From Tupaia tana (lineage: Eukaryota > Chordata > Mammalia > Scandentia > Tupaiidae), in assembly GCA_026018925.1 (NCBI GenBank), contig JAKSZU010000029.1, positions 13,629,278-13,693,277 on the forward strand: a stretch of 64,000 nucleotides of DNA, written 5' to 3'. How positions within the stretch are numbered: position 1 is the first letter of the stretch; each line of letters opens with the position of its first letter. Made by a program: the position numbers and the translations under genes. The notes beneath the pieces were generated by a model that saw only the letters and a program-made list of their open reading frames with translations, did not search any database and was not told the DNA's origin. Below are positions 47,300-58,246 of the stretch, in pieces.

Positions 47300-47580
47300 T
47301 CATACTTTTTTGGACTGTATTTCACAGTAAAAACAGCCATGGGATGTTCAGGGTAGTAATAATAAGCACAGAAAGAATGATGGTTTGCCAGAGCCTGGGT
47401 CATGTGGGAGGAATGCTAAGATTTGACATTATTGTATAATAATAGTTGTAGATTGTTTAGTCTTACAAGATGAAAGGATTCATGAAGATGCATGGTGGTG
47501 ATGGTCCTAGAACCTTGAGAGGAAAGATGATAAATTTTATGTAGTGTATATTTTATGAAAATAAATTTAAAAATACTAAA
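47300..47580 (+). mobile_element. Old L1 (L1MA/L1MB-like) 3' end
   Basis: It contains AATGATGGTTTGCCAGAG, then GGTGGTGATGGT and TAAATTTTATGTAGTGTAT. This is the signature 3' end of Mesozoic/early Tertiary L1M elements, unlike the younger tail of L1-1 and L1-2. Confidence 0.65.
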
Positions 47581-49587
47581 AACACCAGTATATAAAATAT
47601 ATATTCTTTATGGTGCTTGTTGAAGTGATACATACAGTGACAAAATAATGAACAATGTTATTCCAGTAACAGGTTGAGAGACCTAAATCAATTATGGACG
47701 ATCAGGCTAACGTAGAAGAAAATACTGATGTCTTAGTGTTAGCAGAATGTTCCCAGAATAAATTGAGTGTTCCTAGAAAGAGAGCATGTGCCTCAGAAAA
47801 TGACTGTTGTCCTACCATTTCCCCATCTTCACCCCAACCATCTTCTCAGGGTTCATGTTGACCTGATAGACTTCCCATCTTCTAAATTTGTTCATTTGAA
47901 AAGCCTTTTAAAACTTCTAAGAAAGGCTCATAACGAGAATGATATGGGAAGTTGTCACGAGAACAAATTTTATCCCAACATATTTTGTGATCTTGTCCAC
48001 CTTTTCTGAGAGACCAAATCATGGTTCACTGATGCATAATTTTCATTGGACTAGAGGCCTACCATGTGCCTTAGAATAAAACTTCGGCATGTTTTAATTG
48101 TAAACAATAGTATTAGTTTTGAAAATTTAAAGATCCATAATGAGGTATCTCCACCTAATTGTTAAGTCAGTTACTCTCTCTGTCCTGAAAAGTGTCCCTA
48201 TGAAACTAAAAACCATTTAGGATTGCCTGAGAGGTTTCTCTCATGACATGAAGCAGTCTTAAAGAAACTCATTAGAATATTTTAAAAAATTTTTTGCTCA
48301 ACCAGAATGAGACTCAAGATACCTATCACTTGGTATTCTGAGCATTCTACTGCCACCTAGTGTCTAGGATTTTCAGACACTAAAAGGATTGAATATACTC
48401 AAGGTTAAAAATCTTGAGCAATAACCATGATCAGTATATTTTGACTCAATAGACTTCCTGCATTTTTGGTCACTTTTGAAAAAGCTTTTAAGTTGTGAGA
48501 AATTACTCATCATAAACAGTTTCCTCTAAGGGACAGCCCTCTTGAAAACATCACCTGGTATTGTGTGTGAGGCCTTTGTTGTCCCACCTTGCAAGTACTT
48601 AGGAAAATTGGCCCACAAAAGTTCCAGTAACCCCAATCTTCATTGGCAAAAATGGGAATCCTTTGAAATTTCTAAACGGCATGTTCATATGCATAGTTGG
48701 GAAAAGCTAACTATAGAACCAGGCAAATTGAATGGAAAATTACTTTCAATGATATCTAGAAGCTACCTTGGATATAGTAGAACAGCCTTTTTTTCAGGAG
48801 GTAAATTAAAAGTTACCAGAATCCATTTTGGAATTAAAATTTCAGAGAGCTCTTCTACTTCTACCACTCTTCCACTACCTCTCTGGCACCTCTTTATGCT
48901 CTTCTGTATAATCTTCCACATCTTGAACTCTGCTCTTTCACCTCCATCTCCACCACCACAGAAAATAATAGGACAGACTCCAGTGCCATCCTCTACCCTC
49001 CCTTTTTTTGGCTACCCTGTCATGTAAAGCCTGTAACAGAGCAATACTAGCCTTAGTATATAACCTAGAACCAAACTGATGTTATAAATGATTTTTCAGA
49101 CGCAACAGAGGTCCCATTATGTGTTGCTAGGGAATTTGATTTAAATGTGTAATCCTGTGAGCCTAGACATTGTGACCTTTATCAGCTGGCTCAAGTTAGT
49201 TCCAAGAGAGTGCCCCAGAACCAATAAAATTGTTTATTGAAACTGTGGTATAGATTTGAATTAAAAACCCAGGAGAATGAAAACAAGTCTGCCTCTTAAG
49301 AATTGTTCTTGATGCAGCTATACCATAAGTATTTCCAAGGAATGTTGAAGTAAATTTCAACAATAAAAACAAAGGCTGGATGGATCAATCATTGATTATT
49401 TTGAACAGTTAAAAGAAAACTTTAAATGGTATTCTAGACAGAGGCAAGCTACCAAATTTATTGAAATGATAACCTCTTAAATTCTGCCTGCCTTAATGGA
49501 TTGGATGAAGTTTCTGTTATTTTAGTTAAAGACACCAAATTAGCTGGGCGACAGTCCAGATTCATGACCTCGTTAATCTGTCCAGTC
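47581..49587. other. Unassigned 2-kb stretch
   Basis: A 161-codon plus-strand frame (48542-49027) is open but has no motif that I recognise and a low-complexity S/P-rich C-terminal half. I see no tRNA, SINE or young L1. It could be an eroded old repeat. Confidence 0.35.
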
Positions 49588-50067
49588 ACTCTCCCATAGA
49601 GCACATGTGCTCACCAGAGAGAGAGACAGAATCTGAAAAATCACCTTTCAGAGAGGATGGCCACTTATTGTTACTGTTCTCTTCATTTTTAATTTTCTTT
49701 TTCAGAGTTTGGACTATTTGCATAGCTGTATCTTTAAGTTCAGATACACTTTTGCATAGCCTAATCTTTTGTCAGTGCACTTTACAGGATATTTTATTAC
49801 CTATATTGTACGTTTATCTCAAGGATTTTCATTTGAATCTCTTCAAGTTTGCTATTGGGTGCATGTCCTCCTCAAACAGATAGAGAGAGAGTGAGAAAGT
49901 ATCACCCAGGCACATGGCCATGGCACAATCCCTTCTCTAGTCTCTGTACCGAACTTTGATCATACACAAACGTGTGTGACTTTTAAGTGACTGGGTCCAG
50001 GATTCTAACTGCAGTGTTGGCCATGTGAGATCTAGCAACTTCACTTGCATGCCACCTGCTGACCCTC
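49588..50067 (-). mobile_element. Two reversed SINE pieces around an unassigned 0.2-kb stretch
   Basis: 49588-49660 is a SINE 3' half in reverse (GAGCACATGTGCTCACCAGAG). 49870-50067 is a longer reversed SINE ending TGCCACCTGCTGACCC. The middle (about 49665-49865) may be old L1. Confidence 0.65.
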
Positions 50068-50439
50068 TTTTTTATTCTCTTTATAGCCAGTTGTCTTTCT
50101 GGAGCATTCTCATGTCATTCGTTGATTTTCTTGTCTCTTGAAATTTTCTTGCACCTCATTGACTTTTGCTATACTCAATATCCCGATTTCGGTTTCCAAC
50201 AATTATATACTTTTATGTACTTTACTCTTTAGAAGGGAGTTAGTATGTTCCTTTGGAAGTGAGATATTTCCTTCTTGTTGGATTGGGTTTTTGTTTTATT
50301 TTTATTTATTTATTTTTATATTTCTTGTATTCTTTTGGATTTCAGGCATCTAGTGGAGTACTTCTTTGTGATTTGAGGAGTACCTTCTGTAATGGTGTCT
50401 TTATTTATTTATTTAACTTTATTTAAAATTATCATTATT

Positions 50440-50582
50440 ATTTTTCAATTTTGCCAGAGACAGAGGAAAAGTGAGAAAGCAAGCTGTCCAGTTCAGGACT
50501 CAATCCTCGATTGGCCATGTAGAATTCCACTACCTTTAACCACCTCATTACCTACCTGCATGGTAGTAAATACCACCTAGTG
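50440..50582 (-). mobile_element. Short old SINE, reversed
   Basis: In reverse, TTTGCCAGAGACAGAGGAAAAG, then GGACTCAATCCTCG and ACCACCTCATTACC. This is the short subfamily without the long central part. Confidence 0.7.
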
Positions 50583-52406
50583 GTTGTGTTTTATTACTAT
50601 TATTTTTAGTATTTCTTAGTTAAATGCCATATGACTGTTACCTTTAATACAGGTTAACCACTTGGCATTTTGTACTAATTAATCATTTTAGCGTTGATTC
50701 TCATTTTTTTTTAAATCAGGGCTATTGATAAATGGGAGGTGATTATTTTTGGAGTTAGGTAAGGGCACTCTGTGCCTCTGTCTAAAGCTATGGATTAGTG
50801 GGACTCAGTTGGGGCCCTGTGCAGGGGTAATCATTTACCAGGGCTCAGTGGATCCAGGAACAATATGTATGTATCTGTTAGAGGAAGTGGACACTGGGCA
50901 GGGTCCTTCATATTGTATGGAGTGAGTAAGTCTTGGGCATGGTTTCTGTAGGATTCTGAGGGATGAGGATAGAAGGGAAAATAGGACTCATGTGGTACCA
51001 GGAGTGGTGATCCTGTGAGGTACAGAGGTGGGCAGAATAAGCAGGACTGAGCATGTCCCAAAGGCCACCTTGTGAGACCCTACGATTAGGCTATTGGGGA
51101 CCCAGTGGGGACCCAGTAAGGCATGGGCAGGAAAGTTCATAAAGCCCAGAGGTTAGCAGCACAGAATCGCTTCCAAGTGTACTCTAACCAGGCTTAGGTT
51201 AAGCTCCCCCTGAGACCAGTACAGCTCAATGGGGCTTGAGTAGAAAAGCCTGCTATGCCAAGATATGGATAGGGCTAAGAAGAAGAAAGGCAGAACTTGA
51301 GGTCCTAAGTGGTGTTCCACTTAGGACTCACTTAGGGTCAGGTGAGGTGCCTTGCAGTGCTCAAAGGCCAGTGGGGCCAACTAAGCCTGAACAGGGTACA
51401 GGGGAGATAACCCACAAGGATTGGAGGTGAGCTAAGTTTTATGGGTCCAAGCAGAGCCTAGGTGACAGGCCTAGGAGGTCTCTGGGTGACCCTCAAAACT
51501 CATAAATCACCATGGAGAGGGTGTCCAGAGGGGCCAGGGGCAAACTAAATTTGGTGGGGTCAATTTGAGCCTAGATGTATAGTCAGTAAAGCCTATGGGA
51601 CAGGGGTTCTGTAAAACCTGCATGTGACCCTGGTAAGGCAGCCTCCTGAGGAATAGAATGTTTCTGAGTCTCTGGGATCAAGTGGGGTTAGCATGCCTGA
51701 TCTGTGATGCCTGGCATTAGCCAGTGATTGATAAGATCCAAGCAAACTCATGTTAGCATCTAGGTTACTAGATAATGTTCTCCAGGATTATGGTTGTCCT
51801 GGGGCAGTGTCCTGTGATCTTTCCTCTAACTGGGATGGCAACCCCTGCTGCCCATTTCTCGGGTACCCTCCTCTTTGCTTTTCCTACACTTAACAATATA
51901 AGGATATTCTGAAGGGCTGCACTGCACGTGACCTTAGAGTGGGCAAGTAGCCATTCTCTGAGTCTTGATTCTGAAAAGTGGGAGAGTATAGGACTGCCAG
52001 ATAGTTGGAAGAAATATCCTGGTTCCTCAGTCTTTGAAGGGGTTGGTACTTTCACACGTACTGGGAGTTGGGAGGTGGGAATGCACAGGGCTCTTGGTCT
52101 ACATTGTGCAAAGGAGCTGGTAATTTTCAGTCAATGGGGTTGTTCCCCTCATTTTTCCCAATATCAGAGAATTCCTCTCTTCTGTATTGTCACTTTCAAC
52201 CCACAGAACTGTGGAGATGTAAGACTGGTCCTAATAATATTCTATCCTGTACCATCTGGTTCGCTTTCTACATAGTGCCAAGCTCTTAGGGCAGGGTGGT
52301 GAAGAAAATTTAATGTTTACACTGAAGTGCTATAACTTTTTACTTTTCTACAATGAGTCTTACCTCCTTGCGAGTTTTATTATGCAGTTGAAGAGTGCTG
52401 GGATCT

Positions 52407-52690
52407 GGGACCAGCAGTTAGCATAATGGCTATGTCACTGGACTCCCACGTAGTCAACCGTGGTTCAAGTCCCAGACCTGGTGGCTTAAACTCACGCTGG
52501 GTGTGTGTGCGTGCGTGCCCAAGATCCCGAGAGGAGAATGGAAGAGAAGGGATTGCGGTGTGGCTATCCCCCCGGGGGGTGATTTCTCGCTTTCTATCTC
52601 TCTGTCTCTTTCTGTCTTTCTGGCGAGTGCACATGCCCTGTAGTGAAAACCTCTCAAAAATAAAAAAAAAAAAAAAACGAAAAAAAAAAA
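52407..52690 (+). mobile_element. Young SINE inside old L1
   Basis: It starts GGGACCAGCAGTTAGC and ends in A-runs broken by CG. The direct repeat AGAGTGCTGGGATCT (left, 52392-52406) and AGAGTGCTGGGGTCT (right, 52691-52705) differs at one base. Confidence 0.93.
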
Positions 52691-53040
52691 AGAGTGCTGG
52701 GGTCTGAGGTTGGTGTATGAAATATGTAGTTTTGGAGGATAGTTTCTCTCACCTTCTTCTTTGTGGTGCACAGGGCTCTGGAGCATCTCGTCTCCAAGTT
52801 CAGATAATTTACTCATCCTTTATGTCTGTAAGCTGAGATTTAGTGCAATAGGAGCTTTCAGTCTATTTCCTGCAGTTTGTCAGTCTTGCATCACTCCACT
52901 GCTAGAAGTGTTGGCATTTATTAGATGCTGTTTCTTCTCAGAGAGATGCCACAGTAGGTGTTTCTCATCAGCCAGATTGATTTTCCTGAAAGGAGATGTT
53001 TTTGACCATTAGTTTACCATCTTTTCAGGTCAAAGTTTCC

Positions 53041-53346
53041 TGATTAAAACTACCTTTTCTTTTCATCAACACTTGTCTCTCAAGTGTTGGCTCTTCAGCA
53101 GCAAGCATCTGAACTTCGGGGTGGTAACTGAGACCTAGCTCCAACTGCTTCAATAACAATAAAAGGTACCACTTAGAGTAAGCCCATATTTTTTATTTAT
53201 TTCTAAAATTGATTTTATAGTGAGGAAATAAATCATGATGAGTTAAAATGTCAACATGGTACCTTAAATATTTTATAATCATCTGTTTTAATAAGTTGAT
53301 ATTGGAGAGGATAACATGTTCAGAAGTGTCAGGGGTGGGAGCATAT
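53041..53346. other. Unassigned stretch
   Basis: No gene or repeat that I recognise. Confidence 0.3.
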
Positions 53347-53520
53347 TGCAGGCCAGCAGGTGGCATGGTAGTTGAGGCACTGGGTTCTCATGTGATTGAC
53401 CATGGTTCAAGTCTTAGGCATGAAGGCCTGCTTTGTCACTTTCCATCTCTTCCTCTCTCTCTCTGTCACTCTCTGGTGAGCACATGTGCCAAGTTGCAAA
53501 TTAAATAATGATAATATTAA
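53347..53520 (+). mobile_element. Short old SINE
   Basis: It starts GGCCAGCAGGTGGCATGGTAG with a GGTTCAAGTC B box and a direct junction to the C/T-rich part (CTTTCCATCTCTTCC). It is about 170 bp, lacking the central block of the long subfamily. Confidence 0.8.
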
Positions 53521-53569
53521 AGAAAATTAAATAACTAAAACAAATTTTTAAAGGAATTATTTATTTAGT

Positions 53570-53730
53570 TAGTTCCATTCATTGTTGTTTTTACTTTAAT
53601 TTTACCTGGGAGTGACAGAAAACAGAGGAAAAGGGAGAGTGAGAAAGCAAGCATCCAGGTCCAGGACTTGAACAGTGGTTGGCCATGTGTGAATCCAGCA
53701 TACTTAACCACCATGCCATCTGCTGGCCCC
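53570..53730 (-). mobile_element. Short old SINE, reversed
   Basis: In reverse it ends GGCCAGCAGATGGCATGGTGG (plus-strand CATGCCATCTGCTGGCC). It has the same short structure as 53347-53520. Confidence 0.8.
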
Positions 53731-53984
53731 TAATAATTATTTTTTAAAAAGACCATAATGCAATGTAACCTAAGCTAGAAACTTCTGTCTGGGGGTTGGA
53801 CAGAAAAAGGAACTCTGCAGCACAGGATTACCATTTCTGTTTGTCATTTAACTAACATTTATTGAGCATTTTTTGTGCCTACCTTGTGCCTAGGTAGTCA
53901 CAAGACCTTCACCATGATTAACTTAAAACAATGACAAATACAAAAATGTAATGGTTCATATACATTCATTAAGATGTCAGGGAG

Positions 53985-54145
53985 CCACCAGGTGGGATGA
54001 TGTGTGCTAGACTCCCACATGGCTGACTGTGGTTTGAATCCCAGACCTGGTTGCTTTGCTTTTGCACAGAACATCTCACATTGGTCAAATTAAAATAATA
54101 ATGATAATATAAAGCAAAATTAAATAATTTTATAAAAACACAAAA
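53985..54145 (+). mobile_element. Short old SINE
   Basis: It starts GCCACCAGGTGGGATG, has GGTTTGAATCCCAGACC and ends in an AAATTAAATAA-type tail. Confidence 0.7.
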
Positions 54146-54149
54146 AGAT

Positions 54150-55510
54150 GGGCAGAAGATTCCTCATGGCTTCTGAGAACTAGTGATTTCAGGGAAAAAA
54201 GAAATGAAGATTTCCTACTGATGATTCAGCTTCCAGCCCATAAACTTGAGTGGCAGGGGAGGCAAGAACCAGGCCTGCAGAAGATTTCTCATGGCTCCTG
54301 AGAACTAGTGATTTTGTGTGGTGCTCTTGCACACCATGCAGTTTTTTATTTTGTGGGTTTTTTTTTAATAAAATTTTTTTTTTTACTTTTAAAAAAATTT
54401 TTCCCTCTGTTTCTTTGTTGGTTTATTGTTGTTTTTGTGCTCTCTCTCTCTCTCTCTCTCTTTCCTTTTCTTTTTCTTTTATCTCATCTATCTGCTCCTC
54501 AATCTTCATTTACTATGTTTCTAGACGAATCTAAGGGGACTATAGCCAAACATCCAAGTACTATTTGGGTTAACATATTCCTCAATATCTACTGAATCTG
54601 CTGCACAAAGTATCACAATGGAACAAAATAGATTCCAGATCACCTCTTTCTCCATGCTTCTGAATGTTCAGATTGAATTTCAAGAATTAGGAAGAAACAC
54701 ACCATCCATCAGATGACTAGAAATCTATTACATAAAATCCTGCAAGAAAACTTTCCAAATCTAGAGAGGGACTCAAAAATCCAGTCCCAAGAAATACAAA
54801 GGACCCCAAGTAGAATCAACCCAAGATCTTCTCTAAGACACATTATAGCCAGGTTGACCAAAACTACAGACAAAGACAAGATACTAAGACTGGCAAGAGA
54901 AAAACTGCAAGTTACCTACAAAGGATATCCAAGTAGTATAACAGCAGATCTCTCATCGGAAACGATGCGAGCAAGGAAAGAATGGAAAAATATATTCAAA
55001 GTGTTAAGGGAAAAGCAATTACAACCAAGAGTACTGTACCCCATAAGATTATCCTTCATGTGGGAAGAAAAGACAAGAACATACTCAGATAAACAAAACC
55101 TGAAAGAATTTACCAGCAGCAGACCAGGTCTCCAAGAAATTCTCAAGGGAGTGCTCTAACAGGAAAATTAAATACAGACACACAGAAATAAGAGTTCAAA
55201 ACCCAAGAAAATGGCCTACTTAATCATAGGGACAAGTCTGGAGTTGAATATTATATCCCAGAATTTAATCAGAAAAATCGAACTGAAACAGAAGATTAAG
55301 TACATGAGACTGAATGGGTAAAATAGAATTTTATGACTTTTGACTAAAACATTTCTGATTTTCTTGTAGGCTTTGTTGTCTTATTTTAAGGATTTGTGTC
55401 CTGTCATGAGATGTCAATAAGTTCATGTACCTGCCATTTGAACAGAATCCTAACCTGTTTCCTGGCTTAAAGTTTCAAGCAGCATTCCTTTTGATTTCTG
55501 TGATTTATGC
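54150..55510 (+). mobile_element. HAL1-like element copy c
   Basis: The 5' part (GCAGAAGATTCCTCATGGC) matches the 5' end of copy b in orientation. ORF1 keeps only its C-terminal half because about 600 bp between about 54705 and 54720 is missing relative to copy b. The 3' region follows ORF1 directly (GGGACAAGTCTGGAGTTGAA near 55230, TTGAACAGAATCCTAACC near 55440) with no ORF2. A CT/T-rich run lies at 54355-54480. Confidence 0.75.
54713..55159 (+). pseudogene. C-terminal half of ORF1 in HAL1-like copy c
   Basis: 148 open codons encode LLHKILQENFPNLER, RHIIARLTKTTDKDKILRL, YKGYPSSITADLSSET, ARKEW and LYPIRLSFMWEEK. These are the RRM-end and C-terminal domain of L1 ORF1p. The N-terminal coiled coil is missing. 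The frame ends at a TAA where the full ORF1 of copy b ends. Confidence 0.85.
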
Positions 55511-56230
55511 TCACCCCTTCATGGCCACTGACAATTCACCACCTCTGTTTTTCCCCACCCTCAAGATCTTCATTGACCAGGGTATTGCCTTGGTCTCATG
55601 TCCCCCAGGCTGGCTGGGGTCCAGGTACACTGAACTCCAGGTGAGCTGTCCATCCCCCTACTATGCACAGTTCCAGATATATGCCATCTAGATCCCCTCC
55701 CAAGATGTTATTCCTGGGGACACAACAGTACATTCTGCCCTAATCTATTAACCAATTAGTAACAAGTTACTTCATGTGCCATGATGGGTTTTGCCTGTCC
55801 TTTTAGACCCTCTTACTCTGGACACTGGATTGGGTTCACCATCCTGATTGCTTTGTGGCAAGTTGCTGGCAGGAGGGGTAGGTATCAGCTGGGCTGGTAT
55901 AGGGAGCAAGTGACAGTCATTGGACAGAACACCCACCACCCACTGAACTCTTTCCAGGCCTCTGCAAAGCTCCAGGTCCTTCTCCAGGAATGGTGCCAGC
56001 AGCCCCTCTCTGAACCTAAGAAGGGCAAACTTCTCCTGCACCTGCACATGCTGGGATCAGGTAGCTGCATGTCCCTGCATCTAGGTGCACTGGGCTGTCT
56101 GCTACATTTCCACTAGGAGGCTTCCCTTGGCAGAAATGCCCACTTGGGGATCCTGGCTTGTGCCAGCTGTACCCTATGTACTCAAGTCTGCAAGAAAACT
56201 TGAAAACTCCAGACCATTACTCATTTACTC
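55511..56230. other. Unassigned GC-richer stretch
   Basis: More GC-rich than its surroundings, with CTGGGCTGG- and CAGGCC-type phrases and a 111-codon chance-like frame (55781-56116). I do not recognise a gene. It could be an eroded LTR or exon-bearing unique sequence. Confidence 0.3.
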
Positions 56231-56350
56231 ATGTTATTTTCTACGTGTTTCTTTCTTGCTTTCTTGCTTTCTTTTTCCTTCCTTCCTTCCTTCCTTCCTT
56301 CCTTCCTTCCTTCCTTCCTTCCTTCCTTCCTTCCTTCCTCTTTCTTTTTT

Positions 56351-56394
<44 letters not shown>

Positions 56395-56404
56395 TTTTCT
56401 TTTT
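56231..56404. repeat. (CCTT)n and (CTTT)n pyrimidine tract
   Basis: About 60 bp of CCTT repeats is followed by about 60 bp of CTTT repeats with T-runs. It likely grew from the A-tail of the reversed SINE that starts at 56405. Confidence 0.92.
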
Positions 56405-56652
56405 TTGTTGGAAAGGATTTTGCTATAGTCAGAAATCAGAAAGACAGAGGGAGATGGAGAGATAGAAAGTGTGAAATCACCCCCAAGGGAGGATGGTCAC
56501 GATGCAATCCCTTCTCCATTCTCCTCTCGGGATCTTGGGCATGCACGCACACATGCCTGACGTGAGTTTAAGCCACCAAGTCTGGGACTCAAACTGCGGT
56601 CGACTACATGGGAGTCCAGCGACATAGTCATTACACCAACTGCTGGTCCTGT
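56405..56652 (-). mobile_element. Reversed SINE with expanded tail
   Basis: In reverse it has the GCTATAGTC, CAATCCCTTCTCCATTC and GACTCAAACTGCGGTCGAC (B box) blocks and ends CAACTGCTGGTCC. Confidence 0.88.
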
Positions 56653-56770
56653 GGCTTGCTTTTTTACTTTCCTTCTCTCTCTCTGTCTCTCTTTCGCACA
56701 CTCTGTCCATCTGGTCAAATTAAAATAAATGAATAAATAAGTAAAGTTAAATAAAATAATTCTTTAAAAA
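56653..56770 (+). mobile_element. 3' half of a short old SINE
   Basis: It has the C/T-rich stretch (TTCTCTCTCTCTGTC), then a CTGGTCAAATTAAAATAAATG tail. The head is missing because the reversed SINE sits at its place. Confidence 0.65.
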
Positions 56771-56941
56771 ATAACATATATATGTAAGTTGTTATATGTA
56801 TTGTAACAATATTTGAAAATACCATGGATTAATATGAACTCCCTCAAAACAAAGGATAGTGCTTTGGATTTGGAAATGAATACTGTTTTCTTGGTTCCAA
56901 GTATCAATTCATTATTTTTTTAAGAATTATTTCTCTCTCAT

Positions 56942-57191
56942 GGGAACCAGCAGTTAGCATAATGGCTATGTCTCTGGACTCCCATGTAGTCGACCACGGT
57001 TCGCGTCCCGGATCCGGTGGCTTAAGACTCACACCAGGCGCATGTGCGTGCGTGCCCAAGATCCCGAGAGGAGAATGGATTGCGGCGTGACCATTCCCCC
57101 TGGGGGCTGATTTCTCGCTTTCTGTCTCTATGTCTCTGTCTGTCTGGCAAGTGCACACACCCTATAGCGAAAACCTCTCCCCCCCAAAAAA
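56942..57191 (+). mobile_element. Young SINE
   Basis: It starts GGGAACCAGCAGTTAGC. The direct repeat AAGAATTATTT lies at 56922-56932 and 57192-57202. It inserted at the tail of the reversed short SINE that follows. Confidence 0.92.
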
Positions 57192-57202
57192 AAGAATTAT
57201 TT

Positions 57203-57405
57203 ATCTCTGTCTATCTATCTATCTGTCTACCTGCCTACCTATCCATCGTTTATTTTACCAGAGAGGGACAAAGTCAGAGAGAGAGACAGCGAGATAAAAA
57301 GAGGGAAACAGAAAAAGCAAGATGGCAGGTTGAGGACTTGAACCCTGATCAGACATTTGAGAGTCCAGAACCCTTAACCACCATGGCACCTGTTGGCCCC
57401 ACAGT
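57203..57405 (-). mobile_element. Short old SINE, reversed, with (TCTA)n
   Basis: A TCTATCTATC run lies at its tail end; the head ends CCACCATGGCACCTGTTGGCCCC in plus orientation (reversed). Confidence 0.75.
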
Positions 57406-57471
57406 TTATTATTATAGTAGAATTTATTTAGAAATGTTCACAAAACTGTATTTTAAAAATATTCAATAAGG

Positions 57472-57735
57472 GACCAGCAGTTAGCATAATGGCTGTGTCG
57501 CCGGACTCCCATGTAGTCGACCGTGGTTTAAGTCCCGGAACTGGTGGCTTAAACTCACGCCAGGTGGATGTGCGTGCATGCCCAAGATCCCGAGAGGAGA
57601 ATGGAGGAGAAGGGATGGCGGCATGGCCATCCCCCCTGGGAGGTGATTTCTTGCTTTCTTTCTCTCTGTCTCTGTCTTTTCTGGTGAGCGCACGTGCCCT
57701 ATAGCAAAAACAAACAAACAAGCAAACAAAAACAA
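57472..57735 (+). mobile_element. Young SINE
   Basis: It starts GGGACCAGCAGTTAGC and ends in a (CAAA)n-type tail. Target repeats are not clear. Confidence 0.88.
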
Positions 57736-57769
57736 GAAAAAAATCATTAAAATATATTTTTTATTTGCT

Positions 57770-57972
57770 TAATTAAAAAAAATTACGTAAATGTGAGCTC
57801 ACTAAAGAGAGAAAGCATCAAAAATAGTCATGTCATAATTTTTTTCTCCATTTTTCTCTCCATTTCAGGTTTGGGGCATGCATGCACATGTGGCAACATG
57901 TTTCTAAGTAATCGACCAGTATGTACATTGTGATTGGCTATGTGGAGTCCAATTCATTCTGTACAAGGCTTA
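57770..57972 (-). mobile_element. Degenerate reversed SINE
   Basis: In reverse it has T/A-rich tail sequence, GTGAGCTCACTAAAGAGAG and GGCATGCATGCACATG; the head is poorly kept. Confidence 0.5.
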
Positions 57973-57987
57973 ACATCTATGCTATGG

Positions 57988-58234
57988 GGTACTAGCACTT
58001 AGCGTAATGGCTATGTCGCTAGATTCCCATGTAGTCGACCGTGGTTCGCATCCCGGACCCAGTGGCTTAAAACTCATGCCGGGCATGTGTTCATGCATGT
58101 CCAAGATCCTGAGAGGAGAATGGAGAAGGGATTATGGCATGGCCATCCCCCCCCCCCGGGGGGTGATTTCTCACTTTCTATCTCTCTCTCTCTGTCTGTC
58201 TGGTAAAAAACTCTCAAAAAAAAAAAAAAAAAGT
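57988..58234 (+). mobile_element. Young SINE with shortened 3' end
   Basis: It starts GGTACTAGCACTTAGCG. The 12-bp direct repeat TCTATGCTATGG lies at 57976-57987 and 58235-58246. It lacks the CGAGTGCACGCGCCCTATAGC part before the poly(A), which other young copies have. Confidence 0.92.
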
Positions 58235-58246
58235 CTATGCTATGGA

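Larger units (their letters stand above)
50068..53040 (-). mobile_element. Old L1 5' region (5' UTR and ORF1 start), reversed
   Basis: The G-rich sequence at 50750-51700 has repeated GGGGACCCAGTGGGG and GGGTCCAAGCAGAGCC phrases. 52700-53040 has GGCTCTGGAGCATCTC and CATCTTTTCAGGTCA. Both resemble the long 5' UTRs of old mammalian L1M families in reverse. T-rich sequence at 50075-50430 would be the ORF1-proximal part. No intact ORF remains. SINEs interrupt it at 50440 and 52407. Confidence 0.55.

Noticed and set aside
48542-49027. A 161-codon frame as a possible gene or viral remnant
   Set aside because: No domain, splice or family motif is visible and the second half is low complexity. Not enough to name it.
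56085-56565. FLPSFLPSF/FFLSFFLSF repeat proteins
   Set aside because: They are translations of the CCTT/CTTT microsatellite.
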